The notes: a model not told the origin generated them from the sequence alone. A stretch of 64,000 bases of DNA from Burkholderiales bacterium (GCA_022841915.1 JALHQN010000010.1:37426-101425); one strand, 5' to 3'; numbered from the stretch's first letter, positions 17,980 to 28,360 are shown. A program made the numbers and translations.

Positions 17980-19094
17980 TCGCCCCCGGAGCATGGCTGG
18001 GGCTGCTGGGCGGCGGACAGCTCGGACGGATGTTCAGCATGGCGGCGCAGAGCATGGGGTACCGCGTGATGGTGGTCGACCCAGGCGAGCACAGTCCGGC
18101 CGGCGACGTCGCCGATGCGTGCATTCGCGCCGACTATCTCGACGAAGCCGCCCTCGCACGGCTCGCGAGCGAGTGCGCGGCGGTGACCACCGAGTTCGAG
18201 AACGTGCCCGCCGAAGCCCTGCGCCGGCTCGCGCAGAGTTGTTTCGTGAGCCCTGCGGCCGAGAGCGTGTCGGTGGCCCAGGACCGCATACGCGAGAAGT
18301 CGTTTCTCTCCGGGGTGATCGGCGTCGGTCCCTACGCGGTCGTCCAGGCCGAGCAGGACTTGAGCGCGGTCGGCGCGCAGCTGTTTCCCGGCATCCTCAA
18401 GCGCAGCCGTTTCGGCTACGACGGCAAGGGTCAGATGCGCGTCGCCGACGTCGAGCAGGCGCGGGCGGCTTTCCGTGCGATGGGCGGTGAGCCCTGCGTG
18501 CTCGAGCGCATGCTCGCGTTCGAGTGCGAGGTCTCGGTAGTGGTCGCGCGTTCGGACGACGGCGAATGCGTGGCTTACCCCGTGGCTGAAAACATCCACG
18601 CGGGCGGAATACTCGATGTATCGATCGTCCCGGGACGGATCAGTCCGAGCCTCGCCGTGCAGGCTCAGGAAGCGACGCGGGCGATTGCCGAGCGCTTGGG
18701 CTATGTCGGCGTGCTGTGCGTGGAGTTCTTCGTGGTGGACGGTCGACTCCTTGCCAACGAGATCGCTCCGAGGCCGCATAACAGCGGGCACTACTCGATC
18801 GACGCGTGTGTCACCTCCCAGTTCGAGCAGCAGGCGCGCATACTCGCCCGGCTGCCCCTGGGCGCCACCCGCCTCCACTGTGCTGCGGTGATGGTCAATC
18901 TGCTGGGCGAAGCATGGACCGGTGGCGAGCCGCATTGGGACAGGCTGCTGGCCCACCCGGGCGCCAAGCTGCACCTGTACGGCAAGCGCGAAGCGCGACG
19001 CGGTCGAAAAATGGGCCACTTCACCGTGCTGGGCGCCACGGTGGACGAGACGCTCGAGCAGGCATTGTCGCTGCGAGCGGCTCTGGGCCGATAA
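17976..19094 (+). CDS. purK: N5-carboxyaminoimidazole ribonucleotide synthase PurK
   Basis: ATP-grasp enzyme (372 residues) making N5-CAIR from AIR, bicarbonate and ATP. The N-terminal [12 protein letters not shown] motif is diagnostic of PurK. It is followed by TTEFENVP, the ATP-grasp lysine region [14 protein letters not shown], and the metal-binding [18 protein letters not shown] segment. The start codon overlaps the purE stop by 4 nt. purC follows 32 bp downstream, so three purine genes are consecutive. Confidence 0.95.
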   Translation: MIAPGAWLGLLGGGQLGRMFSMAAQSMGYRVMVVDPGEHSPAGDVADACIRADYLDEAALARLASECAAVTTEFENVPAEALRRLAQSCFVSPAAESVSVAQDRIREKSFLSGVIGVGPYAVVQAEQDLSAVGAQLFPGILKRSRFGYDGKGQMRVADVEQARAAFRAMGGEPCVLERMLAFECEVSVVVARSDDGECVAYPVAENIHAGGILDVSIVPGRISPSLAVQAQEATRAIAERLGYVGVLCVEFFVVDGRLLANEIAPRPHNSGHYSIDACVTSQFEQQARILARLPLGATRLHCAAVMVNLLGEAWTGGEPHWDRLLAHPGAKLHLYGKREARRGRKMGHFTVLGATVDETLEQALSLRAALGR

Positions 19095-19126
19095 GCATTC
19101 CGATCGCGTTCCATCCTAGGAGATTG

Positions 19127-20026
19127 ATGACTATGTCCGAGGCGACATCGCCCGTATTGGAGACGAATCTCAAGAGCCTGCCCTTTCTGCATCGGGGCAA
19201 GGTACGCGACCTGTACGCCGTGGGTGAGGATCGCCTGCTGGTGGTGCAGACCGATCGGTTGTCCGCGTTCGACGTGATTTTGCCGACGCCGATTCCCGGC
19301 AAGGGCGAGGTGCTCACGGCGTTGTCGCTGTTCTGGTTCGAGCGGCTCAAGCATGTGCTGCCCAATCATCTGACCGGGGTCGATCCTGCTTCCGTGGTGG
19401 CTCCCGAGGAACGCGCGCAGATCGCGGGTCGCTCGATGGTCGTGCGAAAGTTCAAGCCGCTCATGATCGAAGCAGTGGTGCGCGGCTATCTCGCGGGATC
19501 GGGCTGGAAGGACTATCAGGCGACCGGAGCCGTATGCGGGATCGCGCTGCCCCCGGGCATGCAGGAAGCGCAGAAGCTGCCCGCGCCGATCTTCACGCCG
19601 GCCACCAAGGCGCCTGCCGGTTCGCATGACGAGAACATCGATTTCGCCGAGGCCGAACGCATCGTCGGCGCCGACTACGCGGCACAGGCGCGCAAGTTCG
19701 CCATCCAGCTCTACAGCGAGGCGGCTGCCTACGCCGCCACGCGCGGGATCATCATCGCCGACACCAAGTTCGAATTCGGTGTCGATGCCGACGGCACGCT
19801 GTACCTGATCGATGAGGCGCTGACACCGGATTCCTCGCGCTTCTGGCCCGCTTCGGAGTATCGCGTCGGCAGCAACCCCCCGTCGTTCGACAAGCAGTTC
19901 GTGCGCGACTGGCTGGAAACGCAACCGTGGAACAAGAAGGCCCCGGCGCCGGCATTGCCCCCTGACATACTGGCGCGAACGTCGGCGAAGTACGCCGAAG
20001 CCTTTCGTCTGCTCACGGCCGATTGA
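19127..20026 (+). CDS. purC: phosphoribosylaminoimidazole-succinocarboxamide synthase PurC
   Basis: SAICAR synthetase, 299 residues, ligating aspartate to CAIR with ATP. It is the longer, yeast-like form common in Proteobacteria of this type: [11 protein letters not shown] at the N-terminus (ATP-binding loop), [22 protein letters not shown], and the acidic [10 protein letters not shown] region. There are two candidate starts, ATG 19,127 and ATG 19,133; the AGGAG at 19,118-19,122 is 4 nt from the first and 10 nt from the second. The tsaC gene follows after 12 bp. Confidence 0.95.
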   Translation: MTMSEATSPVLETNLKSLPFLHRGKVRDLYAVGEDRLLVVQTDRLSAFDVILPTPIPGKGEVLTALSLFWFERLKHVLPNHLTGVDPASVVAPEERAQIAGRSMVVRKFKPLMIEAVVRGYLAGSGWKDYQATGAVCGIALPPGMQEAQKLPAPIFTPATKAPAGSHDENIDFAEAERIVGADYAAQARKFAIQLYSEAAAYAATRGIIIADTKFEFGVDADGTLYLIDEALTPDSSRFWPASEYRVGSNPPSFDKQFVRDWLETQPWNKKAPAPALPPDILARTSAKYAEAFRLLTAD

Positions 20027-20038
20027 GTCGAGCCGCCG

Positions 20039-21019
20039 ATGGTCACCCTCCCCGAGATCCAGCATGCTGCTGCCGTGCTCAAAGGCGGCGGCGTGGTGGC
20101 CTTTCCGACCGAAACGGTCTATGGGCTGGGTGCCGATGCCGCCAATCCAGCGGCGATCGCAAAGATCTATGCGCTCAAGGGCCGACCGAGCACGCACCCG
20201 GTGATCGTGCATCTGGCCGGGATCGAGGCGCTCGACGATTGGGTGCTCGCTATTCCGTCGAGCGCCGCTCAGCTCGCCGCCCGGTTCTGGCCCGGGCCCC
20301 TCACCCTGATCATGCGCCGGGCGTCCCATGTCCTCGATGCGGTGACGGGCGGGCAGGACACGGTGGCCATTCGTGTGCCGGCGCATCCAGTCGCACAGGC
20401 CTTGTTGCAGGCTTTCGGCGGCGGCGTGGCGGCGCCATCGGCCAATCGCTTCGGGCGCGTCAGTGCCACCACGGCGGCTCATGTGCGCGCGGAGTTCGGT
20501 GCTGCGCTCGACTGTCTGCTCGACGGCGGCGAATGCGCGATCGGCATCGAATCGACGATCGTCGATTTGTCGGGGGAGCAGCCCAAGCTGCTGCGCCCGG
20601 GAGGCGTTTCCTTGGCGGCACTGGAGGCGGCCCTGGGCGCGGAGGTGGGATTGCCTGGCGAAGGCGCGCCCCGGGCGCCGGGCATGCTCAAGGCGCATTA
20701 CGCACCAGGCACGCCGCTCATGCTGGTCGAACCGGATCTCATGCCGGGTCTGGTGCGCGAGCTGCTCGCTCAGGAGAAAAAGCTCGCTGTATTGTCGTTC
20801 AGCACCGCGCGGCCGCCGCTGCCCGGACCGACCTGGCTCGCGGCTGCGTCGGAGCCGACAGGCTACGCCCATGCGCTCTATGCCAATCTGCGTGAACTCG
20901 ACGCCGCAGGCGCGCAGATCATCATCGTCGAGCGTCCGCCGGAGCAGGCGCAGTGGTTGGCCGTGCTCGATCGCCTGACTCGGGCAGCTGCGGGTTCGCG
21001 CGCAGCCGAGGCGCCGTGA
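20039..21019 (+). CDS. L-threonylcarbamoyladenylate synthase (Sua5/YwlC type)
   Basis: Makes threonylcarbamoyl-AMP from threonine, bicarbonate and ATP for the t6A37 modification of ANN-decoding tRNAs. The YrdC-like domain occupies about 1-200, with PTETVYGLG, the KGRPSTHP substrate loop and the SANRFGRVS motif. A C-terminal Sua5 domain (about 220-326) begins after APGMLKAHYAPGTP, the linker typical of the two-domain form. Length (326) suits Sua5/YwlC rather than the shorter TsaC. It sits 12 bp after purC and probably shares its transcript, although the functions are unrelated. Convergent with the histidine kinase gene, with only 7 bp between the stop codons. Confidence 0.93.
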   Translation: MVTLPEIQHAAAVLKGGGVVAFPTETVYGLGADAANPAAIAKIYALKGRPSTHPVIVHLAGIEALDDWVLAIPSSAAQLAARFWPGPLTLIMRRASHVLDAVTGGQDTVAIRVPAHPVAQALLQAFGGGVAAPSANRFGRVSATTAAHVRAEFGAALDCLLDGGECAIGIESTIVDLSGEQPKLLRPGGVSLAALEAALGAEVGLPGEGAPRAPGMLKAHYAPGTPLMLVEPDLMPGLVRELLAQEKKLAVLSFSTARPPLPGPTWLAAASEPTGYAHALYANLRELDAAGAQIIIVERPPEQAQWLAVLDRLTRAAAGSRAAEAP

Positions 21020-21026
21020 CCGAGGG

Positions 21027-22751
21027 CTATTCGGCGGGTACGCTCAGCGTGAAATAGAACGTCGCGCCGCGGTCGACCGCAGCGTCCGCCCAGATGTGTC
21101 CGCCATGGCGGTTGATGATCCGGTGGACACTCGCCAGACCGATGCCGCTGCCTTCGTATTCAGCCTCCAGGTGCAGGCGCTGGAATACGCCGAACAGCTT
21201 GTCGGCGAACCGCATGTCGAAACCCGCGCCGTTGTCCTGAACGAAATAGACGCGTTCGCCGTCGCGATCGAGCTTCCCGACCGTGACGCGAGCCGGATTG
21301 CGGCCGCGCGTGAACTTCAGAGCGTTGGAGAGCAGGTTGGTGAAGGCAAGCCGGATCAGCGCCGGGTCGACCTCGGCTTCGCCCAAGTCTTCGACCACAA
21401 TGTCGATCTCGCGCCCGGGCTGTTCGCCGCGCAGCCAGTTCAAGGCATCGTCGACGGCTTCCTTGAGCCGCGTCGTGCTGCGGGCCAGCGGCTGCCGGGA
21501 CAGCCGCTGCAACGAGAGCAGAGCGTCGATCAAGGTGCCCAGACGCACCGCGTTGTTGCCCATGCGTTGCAGATAGTTCTGCGCTTGATCGGGCAGGACG
21601 GGGGCCAGTTCCTCTTCGAGGATCTTGGCGTAGCCGCTGATGGCTCGCAACGGCGCGCGCAGATCGTGGGCGATCGAATAGGACAAGGCCTCGGCCTCGC
21701 GGTAGGCGGCCTCCAGCTCGGCGGTGCGGCTCGCCACGCGCTGCTCCAGATCGTTGTTGAGCTGCAGCAGTTCTTCGCGCGCCCGGCGCAATTCGCTCAC
21801 GTCGCGGGCTACGACGATCTCGCCGATGTGCGTGCCGGCATCGTCGTACATGGGGCCCGCGGTGCCGAAGACGAAGACGGGGTGCCCGGCCTTGGTCGTG
21901 CAGCGGGACTCGAAACGCACCCGGCTGGCGGCGCGGATGCGCAGCAATAGTCGTTCGTAGTCCTCGTCGGACAAGTCGCGCAGCTGCAACTCGCGCGCTC
22001 GGCGACCGATGGCCTCGTCGGCGGCATAGCCGAACAAGCGCTCGGCCCCCGGATTCCAGCTCATGATCTCGTCATCGAGGCTGCGGCTGAGAATCGCATC
22101 GTCCGACTGCTCGACGATGCTTGCGAGGAATCGGCTCCGCGCTTCGCTGGCTCTGAGTTGCGCCTCGGTGTTCGCCCGTTCGATCGCCATGCCGAGCACA
22201 TTGGCGGCGGCGGTGAGCGTGTTTGCATCGTCGGCTTCGAAGCGACGGTGGCGCCGGCAATGGATGGCGAGCACGCCGTAGGGGCGAGTCCTGCCTCGGA
22301 TGACTACGCTCATGCCGCTGGTGATGCCTCGGTCGAGCAGCAACTTCGAGGGTCTGAAACGGGTCTCGCGGCTGAGCTCGGTGATGATCACCGGCACGTC
22401 CTGCTGCACGGTGAAGCTCGACTGTGAATCGCCTTCGGTGGCGAGCGTGCGGCCTTCGATGAGGCTTTCGTCGACCCCGACGGCGGCCCGCGGATGGAGC
22501 AGGGTGCCGTCGGCGGACAATTCCAGTACGAGTGCGATTTCGGCCTGGAACATGTCGCTCAACATCTTGATCGCACGTTCCATCAGGGCGTTCGGCGAGG
22601 TTCCGGCGAGGGCTTCCTGGCCCAGCGTCGCGATGGCCGACTGCTGGGCCGCACGTCGGGCGGACCGAAGCGATCGTACCGTGCGTTCCGTGGTTCTGCG
22701 GATTCGAGAACCTGACGTTGGTTTGGGGTCGATGGCGGTTTTCCTCGGCAC
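21027..22751 (-). CDS. GAF-PAS sensor histidine kinase
   Basis: Soluble sensor kinase, 574 residues, with no membrane segment. The basic N-terminus (about 1-35) is followed by a GAF domain (about 50-200) and a PAS domain (about 208-335, containing SWNPGAERLFGY). A coiled-coil linker leads to the HisKA domain with the H-box SIAHDLRAPLRAI, and the HATPase domain has the N-box (FTNLLSNALKF), G1 (VQDNGAGFDM) and G2 (GSGIGLASV) motifs. This arrangement resembles bacteriophytochrome-like and Cph1-type kinases, but the GAF domain has no obvious chromophore cysteine context, so the ligand is unknown. No response regulator is adjacent. The ATG lies in a stretch with no clear ribosome-binding site. Confidence 0.9.
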   Translation of the reverse strand: MPRKTAIDPKPTSGSRIRRTTERTVRSLRSARRAAQQSAIATLGQEALAGTSPNALMERAIKMLSDMFQAEIALVLELSADGTLLHPRAAVGVDESLIEGRTLATEGDSQSSFTVQQDVPVIITELSRETRFRPSKLLLDRGITSGMSVVIRGRTRPYGVLAIHCRRHRRFEADDANTLTAAANVLGMAIERANTEAQLRASEARSRFLASIVEQSDDAILSRSLDDEIMSWNPGAERLFGYAADEAIGRRARELQLRDLSDEDYERLLLRIRAASRVRFESRCTTKAGHPVFVFGTAGPMYDDAGTHIGEIVVARDVSELRRAREELLQLNNDLEQRVASRTAELEAAYREAEALSYSIAHDLRAPLRAISGYAKILEEELAPVLPDQAQNYLQRMGNNAVRLGTLIDALLSLQRLSRQPLARSTTRLKEAVDDALNWLRGEQPGREIDIVVEDLGEAEVDPALIRLAFTNLLSNALKFTRGRNPARVTVGKLDRDGERVYFVQDNGAGFDMRFADKLFGVFQRLHLEAEYEGSGIGLASVHRIINRHGGHIWADAAVDRGATFYFTLSVPAE

Positions 22752-22920
22752 CGAGGCGTGGACTTATGCACATTCGAGCACACGCAGCAGAGAGCGGCAA
22801 GGTCGAAACGAGCCATGCCCGTGCCGCCAACGACTCTGCGGGCACCGCCGAATGCGTCGCGCCGGTTCGATGGAGCGCAGCGGCCGCGCGCATTCCGCCC
22901 GCCGGCTGGTTCGAGCGGGC

Positions 22921-23910
22921 TTACTGGGGCTCGATGCCCGCCGCCTTCATCACGACGCTCCAGCGCTCGGTTTCACGTTTGTGGAAATCCGCGAACTGGG
23001 CTGGCGTACCGACACTGCCGATCATGTACGTGCGCCGCAGGTGTTCTTGCGCTTGCGGCGTTCTCATGTGCTGGTTGATCGAGTCGCTCCAGCGCTGCAG
23101 GACGGCGGCAGGCAAGCCTTTCGGTCCGTAGAACCCGTACCAGACGTTCGATTCGAAGCCGGGCACGCCCGACTCCGCGATGGATGGCAACTCGGGTGCG
23201 AAGTCCGCGCGCTTCGCGCTCGTGATCCCGATGGCGCGCAGCCTGCCTACCTTCACGTGAGGCAACAGCGTGCCCGGGGTATTGAAGTGCACTTGCGTCT
23301 GGCCGCCGAGCAGATCGGCGATGGCTGGTCCGCCGCCCTTGTAGGGCACGTGCAGGATGTCGACCTTGGCAGTCGCCTTGAACATCTCGAGCGTGAGATG
23401 GGTGGTCGTCCCGACACCCGAGGAGGCGCCGGCGATCTTGCCGGGCTGCGCTTTCGCCAGGGTGACGAGTTCTCTGGGGCTCTTGGTCGGCAGGCTCGGA
23501 TGCACCACCAGAATCATCGGGCTGATGGCCACCAGCGACACGGGGGTAAGGTCACGCATCGGATCGAAGCGAATGTTCTTGTACATGCTGGTCAGGATCG
23601 CGATCGCGGAACTCGTGACCAGCATGGTGTAGCCATCGGGCTCTGCACGCACCACCGCTTCGGTGCCGATCATCGTGCCCGCGCCGGGACGATTGTCGAC
23701 CAGCACCTGCTGCCCCCAGATCTCGGTCAACCCCGTCGTGACGGCGCGGCCGACGAGGTCCACCGAGCCGCCGGGGGTGTAGGGGTTGATGACCCGCACA
23801 GGCCGGTTGGGGAAAGTCTGTGCCTCGACCGGTGCACTGAAGTTCAGCGTGGCGGCTGCGCATGAGGCCGTCAGCATCGCCACGGCTGTTCTGGTTGTGT
23901 TCGCTTTCAT
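22921..23910 (-). CDS. Bug family tripartite tricarboxylate transporter substrate-binding protein
   Basis: Second Bug/TctC-type periplasmic binding protein, 329 residues. The signal peptide ends near residue 30 (SAPVEA|QTFPNRPV). The mature part opens with the family's FPNRPVRVINPYTPGG ligand loop, then VDNRPGAGT and HVPYKGGGPAI. GGAGGAAAA is a good ribosome-binding site before the ATG at 23,910; a longer open frame upstream is not supported. It lies 121 bp downstream of the serine-glyoxylate aminotransferase gene on the same strand, so it may supply a hydroxy- or oxo-acid to that enzyme (inference). No transmembrane partners (TctA/TctB) are nearby. Confidence 0.92.
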   Translation of the reverse strand: MKANTTRTAVAMLTASCAAATLNFSAPVEAQTFPNRPVRVINPYTPGGSVDLVGRAVTTGLTEIWGQQVLVDNRPGAGTMIGTEAVVRAEPDGYTMLVTSSAIAILTSMYKNIRFDPMRDLTPVSLVAISPMILVVHPSLPTKSPRELVTLAKAQPGKIAGASSGVGTTTHLTLEMFKATAKVDILHVPYKGGGPAIADLLGGQTQVHFNTPGTLLPHVKVGRLRAIGITSAKRADFAPELPSIAESGVPGFESNVWYGFYGPKGLPAAVLQRWSDSINQHMRTPQAQEHLRRTYMIGSVGTPAQFADFHKRETERWSVVMKAAGIEPQ

Positions 23911-24031
23911 GAGTTTTCCTCCTGCAGGTGCAACGGTGTTTGCAGCGACGTGCCGCTCGGGCGCGAGCTCGCACGCTGCACGAAAAAATGGATGGAACGG
24001 GTAGAGCGGTCGGCCGGGATGTTCTCGCCGG

Positions 24032-25237
24032 TCAGGCGGCGGTTCGGATCGTGCGGGTAGCCTCGTTCGTTCCGGTCGCAAGGAAATTCATCGCCGCGGT
24101 CACGCCGCCCGCTTGGTGGGGAACGCCGGCCAATGCCAGACCCATCTCGACGCCGGCCAATGTGCCGAGCAAGGTGAGATCGTTGAAGTCGCCAAGATGG
24201 CCGATGCGGAACACTTTGTCGGCGAGTTTGCCCAGTCCGCTGCCCAACGAAAGGTCGTAGCGTTCCAACACCACCTTGCGAAAGGCGACTTCGCTGTGGC
24301 CGGCGGGCATCTGCACGGCGGTCAACGAGTTCGAATACTCGGCAGGTTCGACGCACTGCAGTTCGAGGCCCCAGGCGCGCACTGCGCGTCGGGTGGCTTC
24401 GCCATGGCGTTGATGGCGCAAGAAGACGTTCTCCAGTCTTTCCTCGGCCAGCAGCATCTGCAGGGCTTCGCGCAGTCCGTAGAGCAGATTGGTGGCGGGC
24501 GTGTAGGGAAAGTAGCCGGTCTTGTTCGCGACCAGCATTTCCTCCCACGACCAGTAGGATCGCGGCATGGAAGACTGTTTGGCAGCGGCCAGGGCGCGAT
24601 CGCTCAACGCATTGAACGACAGGCCCGGCGGCATCATCAATCCCTTCTGGGAGCCGCCGATGGCGACGTCGACGCGCCATTCGTCGTGCCGGTAGTCGAT
24701 GGAACCGAGGGAGGAGATGGTGTCCACCATGAGCAGGGCGGGATGGCGCGCACGATCGATCGCCGCGCGCACCTCTGCGATGCGACTGGTGGCGCCAGTG
24801 GAGGTTTCGTTGTGCACGACGCACACCGCGCGTATGGTGTGCTTGTCGTCTCGCTGTAGTCGCGCCTCGATCGCTGCTGGATCCGCGCCATGGCGCCAAT
24901 CCCCGGGGATGAACTCCGGCTGCAGCCCCAGACGGGTGGCCATGTTCTTCCACAGTGTCGCAAATTGACCGGTCTCGGCCATGAGCACCCGGTCGCCCGC
25001 ATCGAGCGTGTTGACCAGGGCCGCTTCCCAGGCGCCCGTCCCCGAGGCCGGAAAGATGACGACCGCCGAGCGCGTCTTGAACACAGCCTGCATGCCTTCG
25101 AGCACTTCGCGGCCGAGCAGTCCGAATTCGGGGCCGCGATGATCGATGGTGGCGCGATCGATGGCGCGCAGCACGCGCTCCGGGACATTGGTCGGCCCGG
25201 GGATCTGCAGGAAATGACGGCCAGCGTGATGAGACAT
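24032..25237 (-). CDS. serine-glyoxylate (alanine-glyoxylate) aminotransferase family protein
   Basis: Class V PLP aminotransferase, 401 residues. The N-terminal FLQIPGPTNVPERVL segment is the hallmark of the SgaA/AGT group, and the PLP lysine is K198 in GGSQKGLM. The cofactor aspartate lies in MVDTISSLGSI. In the serine cycle SgaA converts serine plus glyoxylate to hydroxypyruvate plus glycine; other members use alanine as donor, and the sequence alone does not separate them. The ATG at 25,237 has GAGGACTGG upstream. It is divergent from the 981-aa FAD/Fe-S dehydrogenase gene (177 bp between starts), and both could act on glyoxylate-level or 2-hydroxyacid metabolism. Confidence 0.88.
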   Translation of the reverse strand: MSHHAGRHFLQIPGPTNVPERVLRAIDRATIDHRGPEFGLLGREVLEGMQAVFKTRSAVVIFPASGTGAWEAALVNTLDAGDRVLMAETGQFATLWKNMATRLGLQPEFIPGDWRHGADPAAIEARLQRDDKHTIRAVCVVHNETSTGATSRIAEVRAAIDRARHPALLMVDTISSLGSIDYRHDEWRVDVAIGGSQKGLMMPPGLSFNALSDRALAAAKQSSMPRSYWSWEEMLVANKTGYFPYTPATNLLYGLREALQMLLAEERLENVFLRHQRHGEATRRAVRAWGLELQCVEPAEYSNSLTAVQMPAGHSEVAFRKVVLERYDLSLGSGLGKLADKVFRIGHLGDFNDLTLLGTLAGVEMGLALAGVPHQAGGVTAAMNFLATGTNEATRTIRTAA

Positions 25238-25414
25238 CCAGTCCTCGCAGATTCGTTTCGGGGAAAGCCGGTGCGGGCGCTCGGGGCGTACGGCTTGTGG
25301 TCTAGCCGGGCGAAAGTAGAATGTAAGTCCTCTACCTGTCAAGGATGACCACGGTCGCCGCGCCCTGTGCCCGGCTCGACGCCGGCTGCATGGGCTGGCG
25401 GTGACCGGATCCCG

Positions 25415-28360
25415 ATGAGCAACACCCTGGAGCGTACGGATTTTCTCGCGCAAATCGCGCGCGAGGTCGACGGCGAATTACTGGCCGATGCTGCTTCACG
25501 CGGTCGCTATGCCACCGACGCCTCGATCTACCAGATCGACCCGGTCGCGGTGGTCATTCCTCGGACCGAGGAGGCCGCCCGGACGGCCGTGCAGATCGCC
25601 TACCAAGCGGGTGTGCCGATACTGCCGCGCGGCGCAGGGACGTCGCAGTGCGGCCAGACGGTCGGCGCGGCCCTCGTCCTCGACGTAAGCAAGCATCTGC
25701 GGGAAGTGATCAGCCTCGATGTCGAGCAGCGCACGGCGGTGGTGCAGCCCGGCCTGGTGCTCGATCATCTGAACGCCATGCTGCGCCCGCATGGGCTATG
25801 GTTTCCGGTGGATGTATCCACCAGCGCCCAGGCGACGATCGGCGGCATGACGGGCAACAATTCCTGCGGTTCGCGCTCGATCGCTTACGGCAACATGGTG
25901 CACAACGTACTCGCCGTCGAAGCGATGTTGGGAACCGGAGAGCGGTATCTGTTCGGTTCCATGATCGAAAACCCGGCAGCTGCGTCCTGGTCCGCCGGCT
26001 ATCGCGAACTGACCGCTTTCCTGCGTTCGCTCTACGAGCGAGAGAAAGACGAGATCGAGGCGCGCTTTCCCAAGGTGCTGCGGCGCGTGGCCGGGTACAA
26101 CCTCGATCACCTCGGGCCGCCGCACGCGAACGCTGCGCATCTGCTGGTGGGCAGCGAGGGCACGCTCGCGTACTTCGAACGCGTGCATCTGAAGCTGTCG
26201 CCCTTGCCTGCGAACCGGGTTCTGGGCGTATGTCATTTCGCCCGGTTCTACGACGCCATGGATGCGGCCCAGCACATCGTCAAGCTCGGCCCGATCGCGG
26301 TCGAGTTGGTCGATCGCACGATGATCGACCTGGCGCGGGAGAACGCAGCTTTCCGCTCGGTGGTCGACCAGTGCATCGTCGGCGAGCCCGACGCGATCCT
26401 GCTGGTGGAGTTCGCAGGCGGCGAACAATCCGAGCAGTTGCAGCGGCTGCGGCAACTGGCCGAACTGATGGCCGATCTGGGCCGACCCGACAGCGTGGTG
26501 CAGATCGTCGACGACAAGCTGCAAAAAGACCTGTGGGAGGTCCGCAAGGCCGGCCTGAACATCATGATGTCGATGAAGGGCGATGGCAAACCGGTCTCGT
26601 TCATCGAAGACTGTGCGGTGCCGCTGGAGCACCTCGCCGAGTACACGGATCGCCTGACGCAGGTGTTTCACAAGCATGGCACGCGAGGCACCTGGTATGC
26701 GCACGCATCGGTGGGGACGTTGCATGTGCGCCCCGTGCTGGACATGCGCCGCGACGGCGCGCAGAAAATGCGCGCGATTGCCGAAGAGGCGAGCGCTTTG
26801 GTGAAGCAGTACAAGGGCGCGTATTCGGGCGAGCATGGCGACGGTCTGGTGCGCTCGGAGTGGATTGCGCCGTTCTTCGGCCCGCGACTCACGGCCGCCT
26901 TGGGCGAGATCAAGCAGCGGTTCGATCCGCGCGGCTTGATGAACCCCGGCAAGATCGTCGATCCGCCCAAGCAGGACGACCGGACGCTGTTCCGTTACAG
27001 GCCTGAATACCGGACCATCCCGCTGCAACCGGTGCTCGACTGGTCGTCCTGGGGCGGTCTCGATAAGGCCGTCGAGATGTGCAACAACAATGGGCATTGC
27101 CGCAAGTTCGATGCGGGCACCATGTGCCCTTCCTACCGCGCCACGCGCGACGAGCAGCACGTGACCCGGGGCCGGGCGAATACGCTGCGACTGGCGCTGT
27201 CCGGTCAGCTGGGGACGGCCGGCATCGCCTCCGAGGAGGTGCACGAAGCCCTCGACCTGTGCGTGTCCTGCAAGGGCTGCAAGCGCGAGTGTCCGACCGG
27301 CGTCGACATGGCGCGCATCAAGCTCGAGGCCATGTATCACTGGCGACGCGAGCATGCACTTACACTGCGAGAGCGCTTGGTTGCCTATTTGCCACGCTAT
27401 GCGGGCTGGGCGGGCAGTTTGGCGCCGCTGTCCAATGTGCGTGATGCCGTACCGGGCCTGGCCGGTTTGAGCGAGCGCTGGATCGGCTTTTCTGCACGGC
27501 GCAGCCTGCCGCGTTGGCGACGGGACTGGTTCCGGGATCGTGAGCTGAGCAACCAGCCCGTGCTCAACGAGCTGCTCGATACCGGCCGGGAGCAGCCCGG
27601 CGCGGGGGCCGAACATCGGGAGGTCGTCCTCTTCGCGGACACGTTCAGCCGCTATTTCGAGCCGGAAAACCTGCGCGCCGCGCTGGGTGTGCTGACGCAC
27701 GCCGGTTATCGGGTTCATCTGGCCCGCGCCGTCGACGACGAGCGGCCGCTGTGCTGCGGGCGAACCTTCCTCGCGGCCGGTTTGCTGGATGAGGCGCGTG
27801 CAGAATTGCGTCGATTGCTGGCCGCGGTTCGGCCCTACGTCGAGCGTGGTATACCCATCCTCGGGCTGGAGCCTTCCTGCCTGTTGAGCCTGCGCGACGA
27901 ACTGCTCTCCATCATGCCGGCGGCGGAGGTGGGGCCGGTGTCGCTGGACGCCTACCTGCTCGAGGAATTCCTGGATGCCCAGGCGCAGGCCGGTAGGCTG
28001 CGGCTCGATTTGCAGCCCTTGCCCCAGAAGCGGGCGCTGCTGCACGGGCATTGTCATCAGAAAGCTTTCGACGTCATGGGCAGCGTGGAGCGCGTGCTCG
28101 CCCTGGTGCCCGAGTTGTCGGTGGAGACGGTCACGTCGAGTTGCTGCGGCATGGCGGGCTCGTTCGGGTACGAGGCCGAGCACTATGATGTATCGATGAA
28201 GATGGCCGAGGCGAGCCTGCTGCCGAGAATCCGGGCGACCGACGAGGCGACGCTGCTGGTCGCCGACGGCACCAGCTGCCGACATCAGATCCACGACGCC
28301 ACCGGCCGTCGTCCGATCCATGTCGCCCGCGTGCTGCATGCCGCGCTCAAGAGCCACTGA
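25415..28360 (+). CDS. FAD/Fe-S D-2-hydroxyacid dehydrogenase (GlcD-GlcF fusion, YdiJ-like)
   Basis: Large fused oxidoreductase, 981 residues. The N-terminal FAD-binding domain of the VAO/PCMH type covers about 20-210, with PRGAGTSQCGQ and TGNNSCGSRS contacting FAD. The FAD-linked oxidase C-terminal domain follows to about 530 (GEHGDGLVRSEW). The Fe-S part has the ferredoxin motif CVSCKGCKRECPTG, and two cysteine-rich CCG domains (CCGRTFLAAG and SCCGMAGSFGYE) complete the protein. Length and order match E. coli YdiJ, a D-2-hydroxyglutarate dehydrogenase, so D-2-hydroxyglutarate or D-lactate are the likely substrates, with electrons passed to the respiratory chain. The ATG at 25,415 fits the start of homologous proteins; 16 upstream codons remain open but look non-coding. 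Confidence 0.9.
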   Translation: MSNTLERTDFLAQIAREVDGELLADAASRGRYATDASIYQIDPVAVVIPRTEEAARTAVQIAYQAGVPILPRGAGTSQCGQTVGAALVLDVSKHLREVISLDVEQRTAVVQPGLVLDHLNAMLRPHGLWFPVDVSTSAQATIGGMTGNNSCGSRSIAYGNMVHNVLAVEAMLGTGERYLFGSMIENPAAASWSAGYRELTAFLRSLYEREKDEIEARFPKVLRRVAGYNLDHLGPPHANAAHLLVGSEGTLAYFERVHLKLSPLPANRVLGVCHFARFYDAMDAAQHIVKLGPIAVELVDRTMIDLARENAAFRSVVDQCIVGEPDAILLVEFAGGEQSEQLQRLRQLAELMADLGRPDSVVQIVDDKLQKDLWEVRKAGLNIMMSMKGDGKPVSFIEDCAVPLEHLAEYTDRLTQVFHKHGTRGTWYAHASVGTLHVRPVLDMRRDGAQKMRAIAEEASALVKQYKGAYSGEHGDGLVRSEWIAPFFGPRLTAALGEIKQRFDPRGLMNPGKIVDPPKQDDRTLFRYRPEYRTIPLQPVLDWSSWGGLDKAVEMCNNNGHCRKFDAGTMCPSYRATRDEQHVTRGRANTLRLALSGQLGTAGIASEEVHEALDLCVSCKGCKRECPTGVDMARIKLEAMYHWRREHALTLRERLVAYLPRYAGWAGSLAPLSNVRDAVPGLAGLSERWIGFSARRSLPRWRRDWFRDRELSNQPVLNELLDTGREQPGAGAEHREVVLFADTFSRYFEPENLRAALGVLTHAGYRVHLARAVDDERPLCCGRTFLAAGLLDEARAELRRLLAAVRPYVERGIPILGLEPSCLLSLRDELLSIMPAAEVGPVSLDAYLLEEFLDAQAQAGRLRLDLQPLPQKRALLHGHCHQKAFDVMGSVERVLALVPELSVETVTSSCCGMAGSFGYEAEHYDVSMKMAEASLLPRIRATDEATLLVADGTSCRHQIHDATGRRPIHVARVLHAALKSH

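Noticed and set aside
18791..20872. A 693-codon minus-strand frame over purK-purC-tsaC.
   Set aside because: Covers three clear genes in the opposite direction and shows no recognisable domain.
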